Virus record (IMG/VR): IMGVR_UViG_3300035670_000045
Span: 1 to 64,000 of that record
DNA length: 64,000 bases
Direction: 5' to 3' (one strand)
Source: a virus
Shown one piece after another: positions 52,762 through 61,630 of the stretch. The position numbers and the translations under genes are program-made. The notes below the pieces were generated by a model that had not been told where the DNA came from, ran no database searches, and saw nothing but the letters and a program-made list of their open reading frames with translations. Position 1 is the stretch's first letter. The number at the start of each line of letters is the position of its first letter.

Positions 52762-53763
52762 ATGTTCGACTACCAGTTCCTCCCGTTCGACAATGCGTTC
52801 CGAGAGCTCGGGGCTACCCCACTCGAGTCTCCCGCGTGGGAGGCGGACCCGTCCCAGTTCCCGTTCGAGAGCGGCGTGGAATGGAACAAGTTGATCCTGG
52901 ACAGCTACACGTACGACATCGGTGGCCCCCCAGACGTACTGGACATCGCCGCGGAACCCGGCAGTACGTACACGGGGGCAGTGTCCCTGGCCGGTCCGAC
53001 CGTGGTTACCGAAGTCGCTAGGAACAGTGACTCGGCCGTGAAGTTCAACGGATCGGATGCGTTGTATGAAGACACGGACCCCACCTCCTCCACTTACGGG
53101 GACGGAACGGACTGGACCGTGTTCTCCGTAGTGTGCCCTAGGTCATTCGGATCTATCGGCGGAGCGGATGGCGACGGGCATGGGGTCTGGGCGTTCTCCG
53201 ACTACTTCGTGGGCCTCACCATGTTCAACGACGGCGGGGCGAACAAGCTCCGGCTCTATGCCTTCGATTCTGGGGGCTCAGTGGGGCACCCCATCGATCT
53301 GAACGTGCATGCTGGGCGATGGTGTGTAAGTACCTCAAGCCTTGGGAAAGACCTGGTGCTGCGCAGCCAGGTGGGCCTGGATCGGTTGGGTGAGGCAGCC
53401 ATGCCGTCTGGCCCGGTGACGGGAGCCACCGTAGTTCAGTTCGGGTACAACTCCGGGAGTCTGCAGTACGGCGAGATGGATTTGGCGGTGTACGCCGTTT
53501 CCCCATCCGGATCGTTGCCCGTTTCCCGTGTGAGAGACATCGTCCGGTACCTCGAGGCGGTGTACGGGCCACAGATCCCATGCCTGGTCTTGCTCGATGG
53601 GCAGTGGGCACAAGTCCCGTCAACCGCCCCGTACGGGAGTCGGATCTCACTGGCCAGCGGCGCATACGTGTGTGCGCCGAGCTCAGGGAGTTCCCTGGTC
53701 CTTTCTGCCGGAGCACTGAGCACTGCGGCGAACGAGGAAGATGTGAGGGTGCCGCCTCCTTAA
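52762..53763 (+). CDS. Surface protein with LamG/concanavalin-like domain
   Basis: 333 residues. The middle (about 90-255) has the sandwich signature SDSAVKFNGSDALYEDTDP, DWTVFSVVCPRSF, HAGRWCVSTSSL, VVQFGYNSGSLQYGEMDLAVYAVS, as in LamG/concanavalin A-like lectin folds often used for sugar binding. It begins directly after the paralogue B stop. A carbohydrate-binding tail role is inferred. Confidence 0.7.
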   Translation: MFDYQFLPFDNAFRELGATPLESPAWEADPSQFPFESGVEWNKLILDSYTYDIGGPPDVLDIAAEPGSTYTGAVSLAGPTVVTEVARNSDSAVKFNGSDALYEDTDPTSSTYGDGTDWTVFSVVCPRSFGSIGGADGDGHGVWAFSDYFVGLTMFNDGGANKLRLYAFDSGGSVGHPIDLNVHAGRWCVSTSSLGKDLVLRSQVGLDRLGEAAMPSGPVTGATVVQFGYNSGSLQYGEMDLAVYAVSPSGSLPVSRVRDIVRYLEAVYGPQIPCLVLLDGQWAQVPSTAPYGSRISLASGAYVCAPSSGSSLVLSAGALSTAANEEDVRVPPP

Positions 53764-53775
53764 CGGGTGTGGTTC

Positions 53776-53789
53776 CCATCCGCGGATGG
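53776..53789. other. Perfect 14-bp palindrome before tail sheath gene
   Basis: CCATCCGCGGATGG lies 12 bases after one gene and 48 bases before the sheath ATG. It could be a dimeric protein-binding site or a small hairpin in the leader. There is no U-tract. A weak TAGGGA box follows at 53803. Confidence 0.35.
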
Positions 53790-53837
53790 CCTGTGGAAGG
53801 ATAGGGATGTCCCACGAACCACCTCGAAGGAGCCAAC

Positions 53838-56800
53838 ATGGCGGCCGAGTCCCCCCGTCCCGGAGTCAACGTCTTCCAGAACTTCACGCGCGCACGGCCG
53901 GCTCCCCTCGCCCCGACGCTTCCGTCGGTCATCGTTGGTGTGGCGAAGCAGACCGTCAACGTCGTGAACCGAACGGCAACGGGGGCTTCCGAGCTCAACG
54001 ACCAGTCGCAAATCTCCCTCCCTGCGTCGGTCATCATGAAGGCCGCGACGGGGAGCCCTCTCGCCTACACGGGTCTCGACGGGCTTAAGCTCGTCGTGTC
54101 GATTCGTGGTGGAGAAGATGTCGACCTCGTCTTCACGGGGAACTCCCTCTCCCCGGCGGCGATCGCCGCGCAGGTGAACGATCTCCTCGCCGCGGAAAAC
54201 ATCGGAGAGGTGATCGCCGAAACCTACGGCGACGACCAATGGCGACTGGTGTCCGTCGGAAAAGGACCCTTCGAGTCCATCGAGATCCGTCCCACTTCGG
54301 ACGGTGCCGTCCTTACGGCGTTCGACCTGATCTCCGGGTACGTCTACGCGGGTGCGACCGAGTACACGCAAACCCAGATGCTGGTCCCGACCCCCGACTT
54401 CCCGGACCCGAACGGGAACCTGGACGAGCTCGCGATCGAGCCGGCTACGGTCAGGACCTTCCTGAGGCTCGGTGCCGACCTGAACCTCCTCGAGCTCTCG
54501 CGCACCGAGGCGTTTCTCCGTCGCGGTGGCGGGGGGTACGCGGCTACCCTCATCGGCACCGTGGCGGTCGGGACCGGCGGACTTTACGGCGGCGGCGGTA
54601 CCCTGAACGGGACAACCCTGACCATCATCGTCGACTCGGCCTCCCCGGTGAACGTGACTTTCGCGTCGCCGGCGGCGGCGGCGGCGGTGCGGGATGAGGT
54701 GAACGCCGCCCTCGGCTTCCCGCTCATGCGGCTCGGCACCAACTTCGAGGTGCTGTCCCCGACCACCGGTGCGGCCTCGAACATCACCCTCACCGGCACC
54801 GCGGCGCCGCTCCTCGGATTCGTCGCGCCGAACAACACCTCGGTGGGCGGGTACTCGGTGAGCTCCGTCTCCATCGGAACGGGCACGCTCACGGACACGG
54901 TGAAGGTCCTCGGGCAGGACTTCACGGCGGCCGGTACCGCGGCCGTCGTCACGGGCGCCTGGGACATCTCGGGCTTGGCCTACCCGGCCGACCTGTTGGG
55001 GGAGACCCTCACGCTGGACGTGAATGGGGTGGGCCCGCAGACCCTCACCTTCGGGTCCCTCGGCAACCAGGCCGCACTCCTGTCCGCGCTCAATGCCTTC
55101 TTCCCCGGCCTGACCGCATCGGTCGCGTCGACGAAGCTGGTGCTGACCTCGGACGAGCTCGGCACGGACTCCTTCATCCGCGTCGTCGGCGGGTCGGCAT
55201 GCGGGATCCTCGGGTTGGTGCCCTCGGTCACCGGCCGGTGGTCGTTGGCGACCATCTCCCCGGACCTCACCACCCTCAACTCGAAGAAGCTCAAGATCCA
55301 GGCCCCCGACGGGACCGTCGAGGTCACGTTCTCGGGTCTGAGCGGGACGACCCCGGCGGATGTGGCGACCTTCCTCAACGCCAACGGTCCGTTCGCGGCG
55401 GTGGCTCGAGCCACCATCGAGAGCGGCGCCCTCCGCATCAATGGGCTTCGTGGCGGCGAAGAGCTCTCCACGCCCCACGCCCTCACCGTGCTCGTGGCGA
55501 GCTCGGCGGATGCGGCTCCCTACCTCGGCCTGTCCAGGTACGACTCGGCGACGTTCCACGTCTTCGAGGGGGCCCCCAACCCGCCGCTCTCGGGTGACGA
55601 CCTCTACGTCGATGGCGTGCTTCTCGGGCGCATCATCAAGGTGGCCCCGACGGGCGCGGTGGACCGCCTCCGGCTCGACAAGAAGCTCACGGTCCGGGCC
55701 GACCAAGGCATGCGCTTCCACATCCGAGCTCGACAGCTCAGCGCAGGGTTGGCGAGCCGACCCGACCCCGAGCTCGTGGTCAGTGGGTCGGGGCGTCCGA
55801 CGCTCAAGCCCCTCGTCATCCGGGATGTGTCCGGTGCGCCTGTCATCGCTCGGACGCCGGTCCACGTGTCGTACCGCGCGGTCCGTATCGACCTCTCCGC
55901 CCGTGCTCGAGCACCCAAGCTCCTCACGGTGGGGTCGACGACCGAGCTCGACACCATCATGCCCGCGTCGACGGACAACCCGCTCGGCCTCGGCATGTAC
56001 CTCGCGCTCCTGAACGCCAACGGGGCGACCATCAGCGGTCTCGGCGTCGACGCGATCACCGACGATGCCCCCTACGGAACGATCGAGGCGTTCACGCGCT
56101 CCGCCGAGTTCCTCGAGGCGTTCGACATCTACGCCATCGCCCCGCTGACGAACGACGGCACGGTCGCGCAGGTGTTCTCGAGCCACGTCACCGCGATGTC
56201 CGAGCCGGAAAGCCGGTCCGAGCGGTGCGTGGTGTTCAACCATGCGCAGCCTACCCGGAAGCTCGACACGGTGGTCGCGTCGGGCACGGACGGCAACTCG
56301 GTGGGCGCGCTCGGCACCCAGTTCGACACGGGGATCCCGAACCTCTCGTCCCTCGTGCAGTCCGCCGGGGTCGACCCCGTGGGGACCATCCCGGCGACGG
56401 CGGGCCTCTTCCTCGATATCGCCACGGACGGGAAGCGGTACAACATCTCGGCGATCTCGGGCTCGGTGGTGACGGTTCGCAAGACCTTCATCTCGGGCGA
56501 GAACGACGACGGGTTCTACGCGACGACCGACCTCAACGACAGCCCTCTGCCTACGACGCTCATCAGCGAGCCGTACGCCGTGCGCGTTCGCGGGGCCTCC
56601 CTCACCCGCGTGGACGGTACCCCCGACAAGCTGGCGATGGCCGAGACCTACCAGGCACTCGGCCAGAGCATCAGCAACCGTCGGTTCCGTAACCTGGTGG
56701 TGGACCAGGTCACGGTCACCCTCAACGGGCTCGACCAGTCGATTCCGGGGTTCTACGCGGCTGCGGCTCGTGTGGGCATGATGGCGGGTCTCCCCCCGCA

Positions 56801-57266
56801 GCAGGGCTTCACGAACTACCCCATCGTGGGCATCAAGGCCGTGAAGGGTACGAGCAAGTACTTCTCGGACAAGCAGCTCAGCATCATCGCTGCCGGCGGA
56901 AACGACGTCCTCATCCAGGACGTCGATGCGGGTCCCGTGTTCTCGCGGCATCAGCTGACGACGGACATGAGCTCCATCGAGACGCGCGAGTGCTCGGTCA
57001 ACCGAGTGGTCGACTACTCGGCGAAGTTCCTCCGTCAGCTCATCCGCGGGTACATCGGCCGGTACAACATCACCCAGGGGTTCATCGAGACCATCAGCCA
57101 GGTCGCGCAGGGCGGCCTCGCCTACCTGACCGGGAACGGGATCCTCAACGGGGGTAGCTTGAACGAGCTCATCCAGGACGAGGACAACTCCGACTCGCTC
57201 ATCGGGGACTTCTCGCTCGACCCCCCGATCCCCTGCAACACGATCAAGCTCACCCTGAACATCTGA
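53838..57266 (+). CDS. Tail sheath protein, unusually long
   Basis: 1142 residues behind AAGGAG. The N-terminus starts with the sheath-typical PRPGVNVFQNF, and the C-terminal 300 residues match the sheath core: a domain beginning RRFRNLVVDQVTVTLNGLDQ, FYAAAARVGMMAGLPPQQGFT, then CSVNRVVDYSAKFLRQLIRGYIGRYN and a final strand KLTLNI. Sheaths are usually 400-700 residues; about 500 residues of beta-rich repeated domains are inserted between. It surrounds the tube and contracts at infection, proving a myovirus. Confidence 0.88.
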   Translation: MAAESPRPGVNVFQNFTRARPAPLAPTLPSVIVGVAKQTVNVVNRTATGASELNDQSQISLPASVIMKAATGSPLAYTGLDGLKLVVSIRGGEDVDLVFTGNSLSPAAIAAQVNDLLAAENIGEVIAETYGDDQWRLVSVGKGPFESIEIRPTSDGAVLTAFDLISGYVYAGATEYTQTQMLVPTPDFPDPNGNLDELAIEPATVRTFLRLGADLNLLELSRTEAFLRRGGGGYAATLIGTVAVGTGGLYGGGGTLNGTTLTIIVDSASPVNVTFASPAAAAAVRDEVNAALGFPLMRLGTNFEVLSPTTGAASNITLTGTAAPLLGFVAPNNTSVGGYSVSSVSIGTGTLTDTVKVLGQDFTAAGTAAVVTGAWDISGLAYPADLLGETLTLDVNGVGPQTLTFGSLGNQAALLSALNAFFPGLTASVASTKLVLTSDELGTDSFIRVVGGSACGILGLVPSVTGRWSLATISPDLTTLNSKKLKIQAPDGTVEVTFSGLSGTTPADVATFLNANGPFAAVARATIESGALRINGLRGGEELSTPHALTVLVASSADAAPYLGLSRYDSATFHVFEGAPNPPLSGDDLYVDGVLLGRIIKVAPTGAVDRLRLDKKLTVRADQGMRFHIRARQLSAGLASRPDPELVVSGSGRPTLKPLVIRDVSGAPVIARTPVHVSYRAVRIDLSARARAPKLLTVGSTTELDTIMPASTDNPLGLGMYLALLNANGATISGLGVDAITDDAPYGTIEAFTRSAEFLEAFDIYAIAPLTNDGTVAQVFSSHVTAMSEPESRSERCVVFNHAQPTRKLDTVVASGTDGNSVGALGTQFDTGIPNLSSLVQSAGVDPVGTIPATAGLFLDIATDGKRYNISAISGSVVTVRKTFISGENDDGFYATTDLNDSPLPTTLISEPYAVRVRGASLTRVDGTPDKLAMAETYQALGQSISNRRFRNLVVDQVTVTLNGLDQSIPGFYAAAARVGMMAGLPPQQGFTNYPIVGIKAVKGTSKYFSDKQLSIIAAGGNDVLIQDVDAGPVFSRHQLTTDMSSIETRECSVNRVVDYSAKFLRQLIRGYIGRYNITQGFIETISQVAQGGLAYLTGNGILNGGSLNELIQDEDNSDSLIGDFSLDPPIPCNTIKLTLNI

Positions 57267-57280
57267 AAGGCTCTACATCC

Positions 57281-58024
57281 ATGTCGAACTTCTCTCAGTG
57301 GAGCCCGTACACGAACTACGTGCAGGCGGGCAAGGTCGACGGGCAGTACGCCAACGGGGCTCACACCCTCTTGGCGGTCGGCCCGCCCCGTCTCGCGAAC
57401 ATCGGCGGTGCGGCGAGCCTGGCGGGCGCCATCACGGGTGCCGGTGCCAACCAGATCGTCTACCCGATGGGCCTGGTGCAGCAGTTCGCGAAGAGCGAGA
57501 ACCGCAACTTCGCTCGTCTCTTCGAGCTCGGCTCGGAGCGAAGCTACTTCATCGGTGGCCGCACGGTAGGTCAGCTGTCCATGTCGAACGTGTACTACCA
57601 CGGGGCGTCGCTGCTCCGTGTCCTGTACGCGTACTACCAGGACTTCCTGCCGCCGACGTTCGTCCCGCCCATGTTCCCGAACGCGGGGGCACAGGCGATG
57701 TCGAACCCTCACGACGTGATCATCCCTCCGGGGTACGAGAACATCTTCTACAACCTGGCGTCGGACCTCTTCACCCAGCCGGTGGGGATCCTGTTCTACG
57801 TCCGGGACATCAACCAGAAGACCCTCGGCGCGGTGTTCTTCGAGGCGTGCTACGTCCCGAGCCACTCGCTCTCGGTCGACGCGCAAGGTGTCCTCATCCA
57901 GGAGCAGGTGTCCATCCAGTACGAGCGCGCGGTGCCCGTCCAGGTGGCAGCCCTCACGCTCATCAACTCGAACAGCCAGAACTCGACCGGGGCCAACGTG
58001 ACGTTCCCCGGGCTGGTGGGCTGA
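57281..58024 (+). CDS. Tail tube protein
   Basis: 247 residues, immediately downstream of the sheath gene. The sequence is beta-rich with conserved-looking elements (GANQIVYPMGLVQQFAKSENRN, VGQLSMSNVYYHGASLLR, ILFYVRDINQKTLGAVFFEAC). Position after the sheath and high expression signals (C-ending codons) fit the tube. The tube conducts DNA and proteins. The call relies on synteny more than on a sequence signature. Confidence 0.72.
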   Translation: MSNFSQWSPYTNYVQAGKVDGQYANGAHTLLAVGPPRLANIGGAASLAGAITGAGANQIVYPMGLVQQFAKSENRNFARLFELGSERSYFIGGRTVGQLSMSNVYYHGASLLRVLYAYYQDFLPPTFVPPMFPNAGAQAMSNPHDVIIPPGYENIFYNLASDLFTQPVGILFYVRDINQKTLGAVFFEACYVPSHSLSVDAQGVLIQEQVSIQYERAVPVQVAALTLINSNSQNSTGANVTFPGLVG

Positions 58025-58027
58025 CCT

Positions 58028-58411
58028 ATGCCCACCCCGTTCAAAGGGAAGGCCTCGTTGGAGCTCCCCGGTACGCCGGGGTTGGCTTCCCAAGTCCTCG
58101 AGTTCCTCCTGGACAGCCAGTACACCTCGAAAGCCGAGTACGAGTACGAGCTCCCCGCGAGCTCGGGCACGCAGTCGGTCAACTTCGGGTCCATGCCGAG
58201 CGCGGGAGCGAAGGCCGTGCTCGTGCACTACGAGTCGAAGTCAGGGGCGCCTCCGGTGCTCCTCACGCTCAACGCCGGAAACCAGCCCGTCGAGCTCTCG
58301 ACGGGCGGTTCCCTGTTCCTCGGCTCCCCGGCCCCGGTCAATGGCATCACTGCCATGTCCATCGCGTACACCGGTGCTGGCCGCGTGCGCGTTTGGTTGC
58401 TAGGAGGGTAG
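58028..58411 (+). CDS. Small beta-rich tail protein
   Basis: 127 residues. Beta strands throughout (SVNFGSMPSAGAKAVLVHYESKSG, PVLLTLNAGNQPVELS). Three bases after the tube stop. Could be a tail terminator or baseplate component. Not recognised. Confidence 0.65.
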   Translation: MPTPFKGKASLELPGTPGLASQVLEFLLDSQYTSKAEYEYELPASSGTQSVNFGSMPSAGAKAVLVHYESKSGAPPVLLTLNAGNQPVELSTGGSLFLGSPAPVNGITAMSIAYTGAGRVRVWLLGG

Positions 58412-58413
58412 GG

Positions 58414-58950
58414 ATGTCCGAGTGGTTCGATCTCGCGAAGCAGGTGGTCCCTCCCTTCCTCACGGGCATCCTTGGGGTGGCTGGGACGTGGGCTGCAACC
58501 CGCCGGAAAGAGGCGAAGGATGCGGCGCGCCTGCTTCGTGAGACTCGAGCTCTCCGGGATGAGGTGGACGAGCTCGGGCATCAGCTGGGCGTTGCCCGAG
58601 AAAGCCTGGATGGTCTGCTGGGGGTCGACTTGCTGAAGGACAAGGCCACCACCCTGTCCGCCACCATCAAGGAGATGACGGCCAGCCTCGCCAGTCGAGG
58701 GACGGACATCCGGATTCTGCAGAGTGACATGGGGCTCCTCCGTGCGAGCACCTCGCAGCTCGAGTTGGCCCGCGATGAGTTGCGGAAGGCCGTAGAGCGC
58801 CTGGATACTTCGACAGCCACCTACACTCGGGAGAACGCGGAACAATGGCAGGACATCAATCGAGCGATCGGGCGGATCGAGGGGATCTTGCACTCCCTGC
58901 AACGCCGGCCAAGCAACGACGGTTTTCCGTCCCCGACGAGGCCGAGATAG
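58414..58950 (+). CDS. Membrane-anchored coiled-coil protein
   Basis: 178 residues behind GGAGGGTAGGG. One N-terminal hydrophobic segment (VVPPFLTGILGVAGTWAA, about 11-28) followed by about 140 residues of heptad-like coiled coil. This layout matches inner-membrane spanins and some holin-associated proteins, but no lipoprotein partner is present. The 3' end overlaps the next gene by 106 bases. Confidence 0.65.
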   Translation: MSEWFDLAKQVVPPFLTGILGVAGTWAATRRKEAKDAARLLRETRALRDEVDELGHQLGVARESLDGLLGVDLLKDKATTLSATIKEMTASLASRGTDIRILQSDMGLLRASTSQLELARDELRKAVERLDTSTATYTRENAEQWQDINRAIGRIEGILHSLQRRPSNDGFPSPTRPR

Positions 58951-59132
58951 CCGAGCGGGAGCGCATCCAGGAGGAGCGGGACGCCTTGTCCGCTCCCCCG
59001 GAACCGATCGCGCTGACGTTGCCGGAAGCGCAGGCCAAACAGGTCGAGCTCCGCCGGTCGACGTACAGTCGCCTGGCTGCAGTCGCCGAGACCCTCTCGA
59101 AAACGCCCATCCCTCCCCCCATGGACGGGTAG
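58845..59132 (+). CDS. Hypothetical 95-residue protein overlapping the coiled-coil gene
   Basis: A charged, helical 95-residue protein with a Pro-rich middle (DALSAPPEPIAL). It starts 106 bases inside the coiled-coil gene, out of frame. No signal peptide or lipobox, so it is not an o-spanin of the Rz1 type. The final two thirds lie outside the overlap and use the same codon pattern as other genes. Confidence 0.55.
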   Translation: MAGHQSSDRADRGDLALPATPAKQRRFSVPDEAEIAERERIQEERDALSAPPEPIALTLPEAQAKQVELRRSTYSRLAAVAETLSKTPIPPPMDG

Positions 59133-59141
59133 GATGCGGGC
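59130..59141 (+). promoter_or_regulatory. TANNNT box six bases before a leaderless start
   Basis: TAGGAT at 59130-59135, then GCGGGC, then ATG 59142. It overlaps the stop of the previous gene. No ribosome-binding site is available. The same TAGGAT box precedes the gene at 8822, where a leader with GAGG follows. Confidence 0.6.
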
Positions 59142-60257
59142 ATGACCACGAAGCTCTCGTACCCTGGCGTCGGCGGGGTCGCCAACGCTGTACTCCAGGC
59201 CGCACTCGCCCGTCAGCGACGGGCAGAGGACATGGCGGCGCGCGACGACTCGGTGGAGTTCAACGCGCGCATGCAGCAGCTCATCGCCATGCGTAGTGCG
59301 CAGATGCGGCAAAACCTGCAGCACACCCGTCAGCCCATCATCCTCCACGCGGGGCACCCACCGGACTCCGGGCGTGGGGATCTCCCGCTCCTCGAGGGGG
59401 ACCATGTCCCCCCGGGGTTCGACGAGGGGATGGTCCGGATGGCGTCCGACTTCGGTGCGGAGATGGCTCGGACGGCGATGGCTAAGGAAGCCGACTTCAT
59501 GGGGTCCCTGCGGAGGGGTCTTGGGTCGGCCGGTACGGCAATCCAGCAAGGTGCGAAGAACCTGGCGGGACGAGTCGGTGGAGCGATCTCGAATCGCTCG
59601 TGGAAGCCGTCCGTCCCCAAGCCCACGGTAGCTGCCGGTGTGGGTACAAGCCCCTCGGCGATCAACACGATCAAGAACAACGGCTCGATGCCGGGCAGCG
59701 GGAACTTCAAGACGTACGAGCCGGCGAAACCTCCGCCGACGACGGTACGTACTGGCCCCGCGCCCGTTGTCCCCGATTCGCACGTTACCCCCAAGGGGCA
59801 GCCGAAGGCACCATCGCAGGAAGCAACGTTCAAGACGTGGCAGCCCCAGCAGAGTACGTGGGGATCGAATCCTTTGGACAAGCCGGCGCCCAAGGCCGCA
59901 CCGAAGGTGGCCCCCCCTGCAGCGCCTGCAGCCCCTCCTACTCCTACAGCACCGGCCCCTCCGCCTTCGCCCACCACTGGCCCAGTACCCATGGCCGAGT
60001 CCGCGGCAAATGGCCCCCCCAAGTCGGGGAAGGGATTCCTCGAGCGTGCACAACAAGACCTCGGTAACGGCAAGTGGAAGCCGAAGTTGCTCGGTCTCGG
60101 CATGGTCGCGGCGGGTACATACGGCGCGTACCGAGGGGCTCAAGCACTTGCCAGGTGGGGCGCAAAGGCGCCGCACGAGCACGAAGGGAATGAGGGTGGA
60201 GTGATTCCCCCTGCAGCCGTAAACCAGTACGGTGTTCCTGACAGGAACATCACCTAG
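59142..60257 (+). CDS. Pro-rich virion protein with hydrophobic C-terminus
   Basis: 371 residues. Helical N-terminal 130 residues (KEAD motif near 118), then about 170 residues of Pro/Ala/Thr-rich disordered sequence (PAPKAAPKVAPPAAPAAPP), then a short Gly/Ala helix LGLGMVAAGTYGAYRG near the end. Leaderless-type start. Domain order resembles anchored structural or ejected proteins. Not recognised. Confidence 0.68.
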   Translation: MTTKLSYPGVGGVANAVLQAALARQRRAEDMAARDDSVEFNARMQQLIAMRSAQMRQNLQHTRQPIILHAGHPPDSGRGDLPLLEGDHVPPGFDEGMVRMASDFGAEMARTAMAKEADFMGSLRRGLGSAGTAIQQGAKNLAGRVGGAISNRSWKPSVPKPTVAAGVGTSPSAINTIKNNGSMPGSGNFKTYEPAKPPPTTVRTGPAPVVPDSHVTPKGQPKAPSQEATFKTWQPQQSTWGSNPLDKPAPKAAPKVAPPAAPAAPPTPTAPAPPPSPTTGPVPMAESAANGPPKSGKGFLERAQQDLGNGKWKPKLLGLGMVAAGTYGAYRGAQALARWGAKAPHEHEGNEGGVIPPAAVNQYGVPDRNIT

Positions 60258-60267
60258 GAGACTCACC

Positions 60268-60933
60268 ATGTCCGGATCGGATCTGTTCAAAGACGCACGC
60301 GGCCTCCGCCAACTCCCCCCCGTTCACGGTCCGGAAGGCGAAGTGACCGACCTCCGCAACGACGTCAAAAAGGCGCTCGCGCCGCTGGCGTGCGTCACCG
60401 TCGAGGAGTTCACCAACCCGGTGGCTGCTTCGACCAACGGTGTGCGCGCCGCCACGGCCGCGTCCCTCGCCGTCCAGTCGGGTTCGCTGGCGGTGACGCT
60501 TCCGTACCCCCGACTCCTCTCGGTCACGACCGCGGGCGGCACCCCCACGGACGCGCCGGCCTCGGTCACCATCACGGGCACCGACGTCGACGGCAAGGTC
60601 ATCTCGGAGACGATCTCCGTCCCGCAGACGGCCACCACCGCCAACGGCACCAAGGCGTTCAAGTCCGTCACCGGGTTCGCGTTCACCGCGGGCCAGGGTA
60701 CGGACGCCACCGTCGCGCTCGGCTGGGCTGCCCCGCTCGGCCTCTCGGAAGCACCGAAGGTGCGCGCGGGTGCGGCCATCCCGACCCTCGAAGTCGTGAA
60801 CGGCGCCCGCGTCACCACCGGCACGCTCTCGGACGCGGCCACCAACCCGCCGTACGGCGTGTACACTCCGGCGTCGGCTCCGAACGCCACGAGCGACTAC
60901 GCGGTCTACTTCGAGTGCGTCCCGCGCGGCTGA
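60268..60933 (+). CDS. Beta-rich virion protein
   Basis: 221 residues behind TAGGAG. Beta-rich with VTITGTDVDGKVISETISVP and TAGQGTDATVALGW segments resembling shaft or immunoglobulin-like modules. C-ending codons dominate, implying strong expression. The last 28 bases overlap a minus-strand gene in antisense. Not recognised. Confidence 0.7.
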   Translation: MSGSDLFKDARGLRQLPPVHGPEGEVTDLRNDVKKALAPLACVTVEEFTNPVAASTNGVRAATAASLAVQSGSLAVTLPYPRLLSVTTAGGTPTDAPASVTITGTDVDGKVISETISVPQTATTANGTKAFKSVTGFAFTAGQGTDATVALGWAAPLGLSEAPKVRAGAAIPTLEVVNGARVTTGTLSDAATNPPYGVYTPASAPNATSDYAVYFECVPRG

Positions 60934-61232
60934 TCCAGCCACCAGTACGGACGCTCTTCGGGTACTGATTCCACTGCCACAGGCTGGAGCTCTTCCATCA
61001 CAGCCCGCTTCTCCATCACCGGAGGGGCGGGCTGTGTGCGTACGGGCTGAAGAAGGTCGTACACCGCTTCATTCAGGAGAGCCCGCTCCGTCGGGGACGG
61101 GTTGCGGTGGATCGTTGGGCTCGACTCCAACAGGTGGAGCAGTCCGGGGCGGAAGTGCTCGGGGTTTGTGCGGACGGCCTTTAGGAGCTCGCTTAGGTCG
61201 GGGCTCAAATAGGCTGTGTAGACGTCCTTCAT
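60906..61232 (-). CDS. Small protein overlapping the gene upstream (possible frameshift partner)
   Basis: 108 residues from ATG 61232, helical (SPDLSELLKAVRTNP, HLLESSPT, RALLNEAVYDLL). Third positions are GC-rich throughout, as in real genes. The upstream gene in another frame continues past this point to 61069, but its composition after 61232 looks non-coding. Either this is an independent gene with an internal start, or the two frames are joined by a +1 shift near 61230. No strong ribosome-binding site precedes the ATG. Confidence 0.62.
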   Translation of the reverse strand: MKDVYTAYLSPDLSELLKAVRTNPEHFRPGLLHLLESSPTIHRNPSPTERALLNEAVYDLLQPVRTQPAPPVMEKRAVMEELQPVAVESVPEERPYWWLDQPRGTHSK

Positions 61233-61524
61233 CCCGGAGGACCTCGAGCCCGCTGTTCCCGTAGATGTAGGCTTCGAGGTCGTCGAAGAACTTGGGGTTT
61301 GCCCCTCGACAGTCCCGAAGTTGACGAGGGATCCGCTGAAGGTTTGCCCGCCGGATGTCCTGTTCGATTTCTTCACGGAATTTCTCCAGGAACCAGTGCA
61401 GTATGGCGTGGCGAAGAGCGGCCCGTGTACTCACGAGGGACACCCGCGATCGGTACGCTCCGATTCTTCGCAGAGCGTTCGCCCACTCCAGTAACAACGC
61501 GTCCGTGCTTGCCCGGGTACTCAT
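61069..61524 (-). CDS. Small helical protein, frame possibly broken after 61232
   Basis: The frame runs 151 residues from ATG 61524. The first 97 residues (61524-61234) look genuine and helical (EWANALRRIGAYRSRVSL, HWFLEKFREEIEQDIRRA, NPKFFDDLEAYIYG). The rest is Pro/Arg-rich and reads as the wrong frame of the overlapping gene. The natural product may therefore be a fusion by frameshift, a shorter protein, or a coupled pair. Not recognised. It is divergently oriented to the next gene. Confidence 0.55.
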   Translation of the reverse strand: MSTRASTDALLLEWANALRRIGAYRSRVSLVSTRAALRHAILHWFLEKFREEIEQDIRRANLQRIPRQLRDCRGANPKFFDDLEAYIYGNSGLEVLRDEGRLHSLFEPRPKRAPKGRPHKPRALPPRTAPPVGVEPNDPPQPVPDGAGSPE

Positions 61525-61550
61525 TCTTCATCACACCGTAGAACTTCCCC

Positions 61551-61579
61551 TTGAAGTACTCAAGTGCAGCAGTTATAGG
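61551..61579 (+). promoter_or_regulatory. Sigma70-like promoter TTGAAG-N17-TATAGG
   Basis: A -35-like TTGAAG and -10-like TATAGG separated by 17 bases in the 106-base divergent gap. The gap is more AT-rich than the rest of the window. Predicted transcription starts near 61586 and gives a leader of about 45 bases that includes a 10-bp palindrome. It differs from the leaderless sites and may be an early host-type promoter. Confidence 0.55.
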
Positions 61580-61586
61580 AAGAGAA

Positions 61587-61596
61587 CTTCGCGAAG
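61587..61596. other. 10-bp palindrome in the leader, possible operator
   Basis: CTTCGCGAAG lies at the predicted transcription start. A half-match CACTTCGCAC follows 7 bases later. Location at +1 is typical for repressor binding, but no repressor gene is seen. Confidence 0.35.
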
Positions 61597-61630
61597 GTGC
61601 ACTTCGCACAAGGAAAGGCTCTACAAGAAA

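Noticed and set aside
53760-56951. 1063-residue frame antisense to the tail sheath
   Set aside because: Arg/Asp/Glu/His/Val-rich composition typical of the reverse frame of a GC-rich gene; the plus strand has sheath motifs and a ribosome-binding site.
58414-59132. Rz/Rz1-type spanin pair
   Set aside because: The first gene has the right membrane-anchored coiled-coil layout, but the overlapping gene lacks a signal peptide and lipobox.
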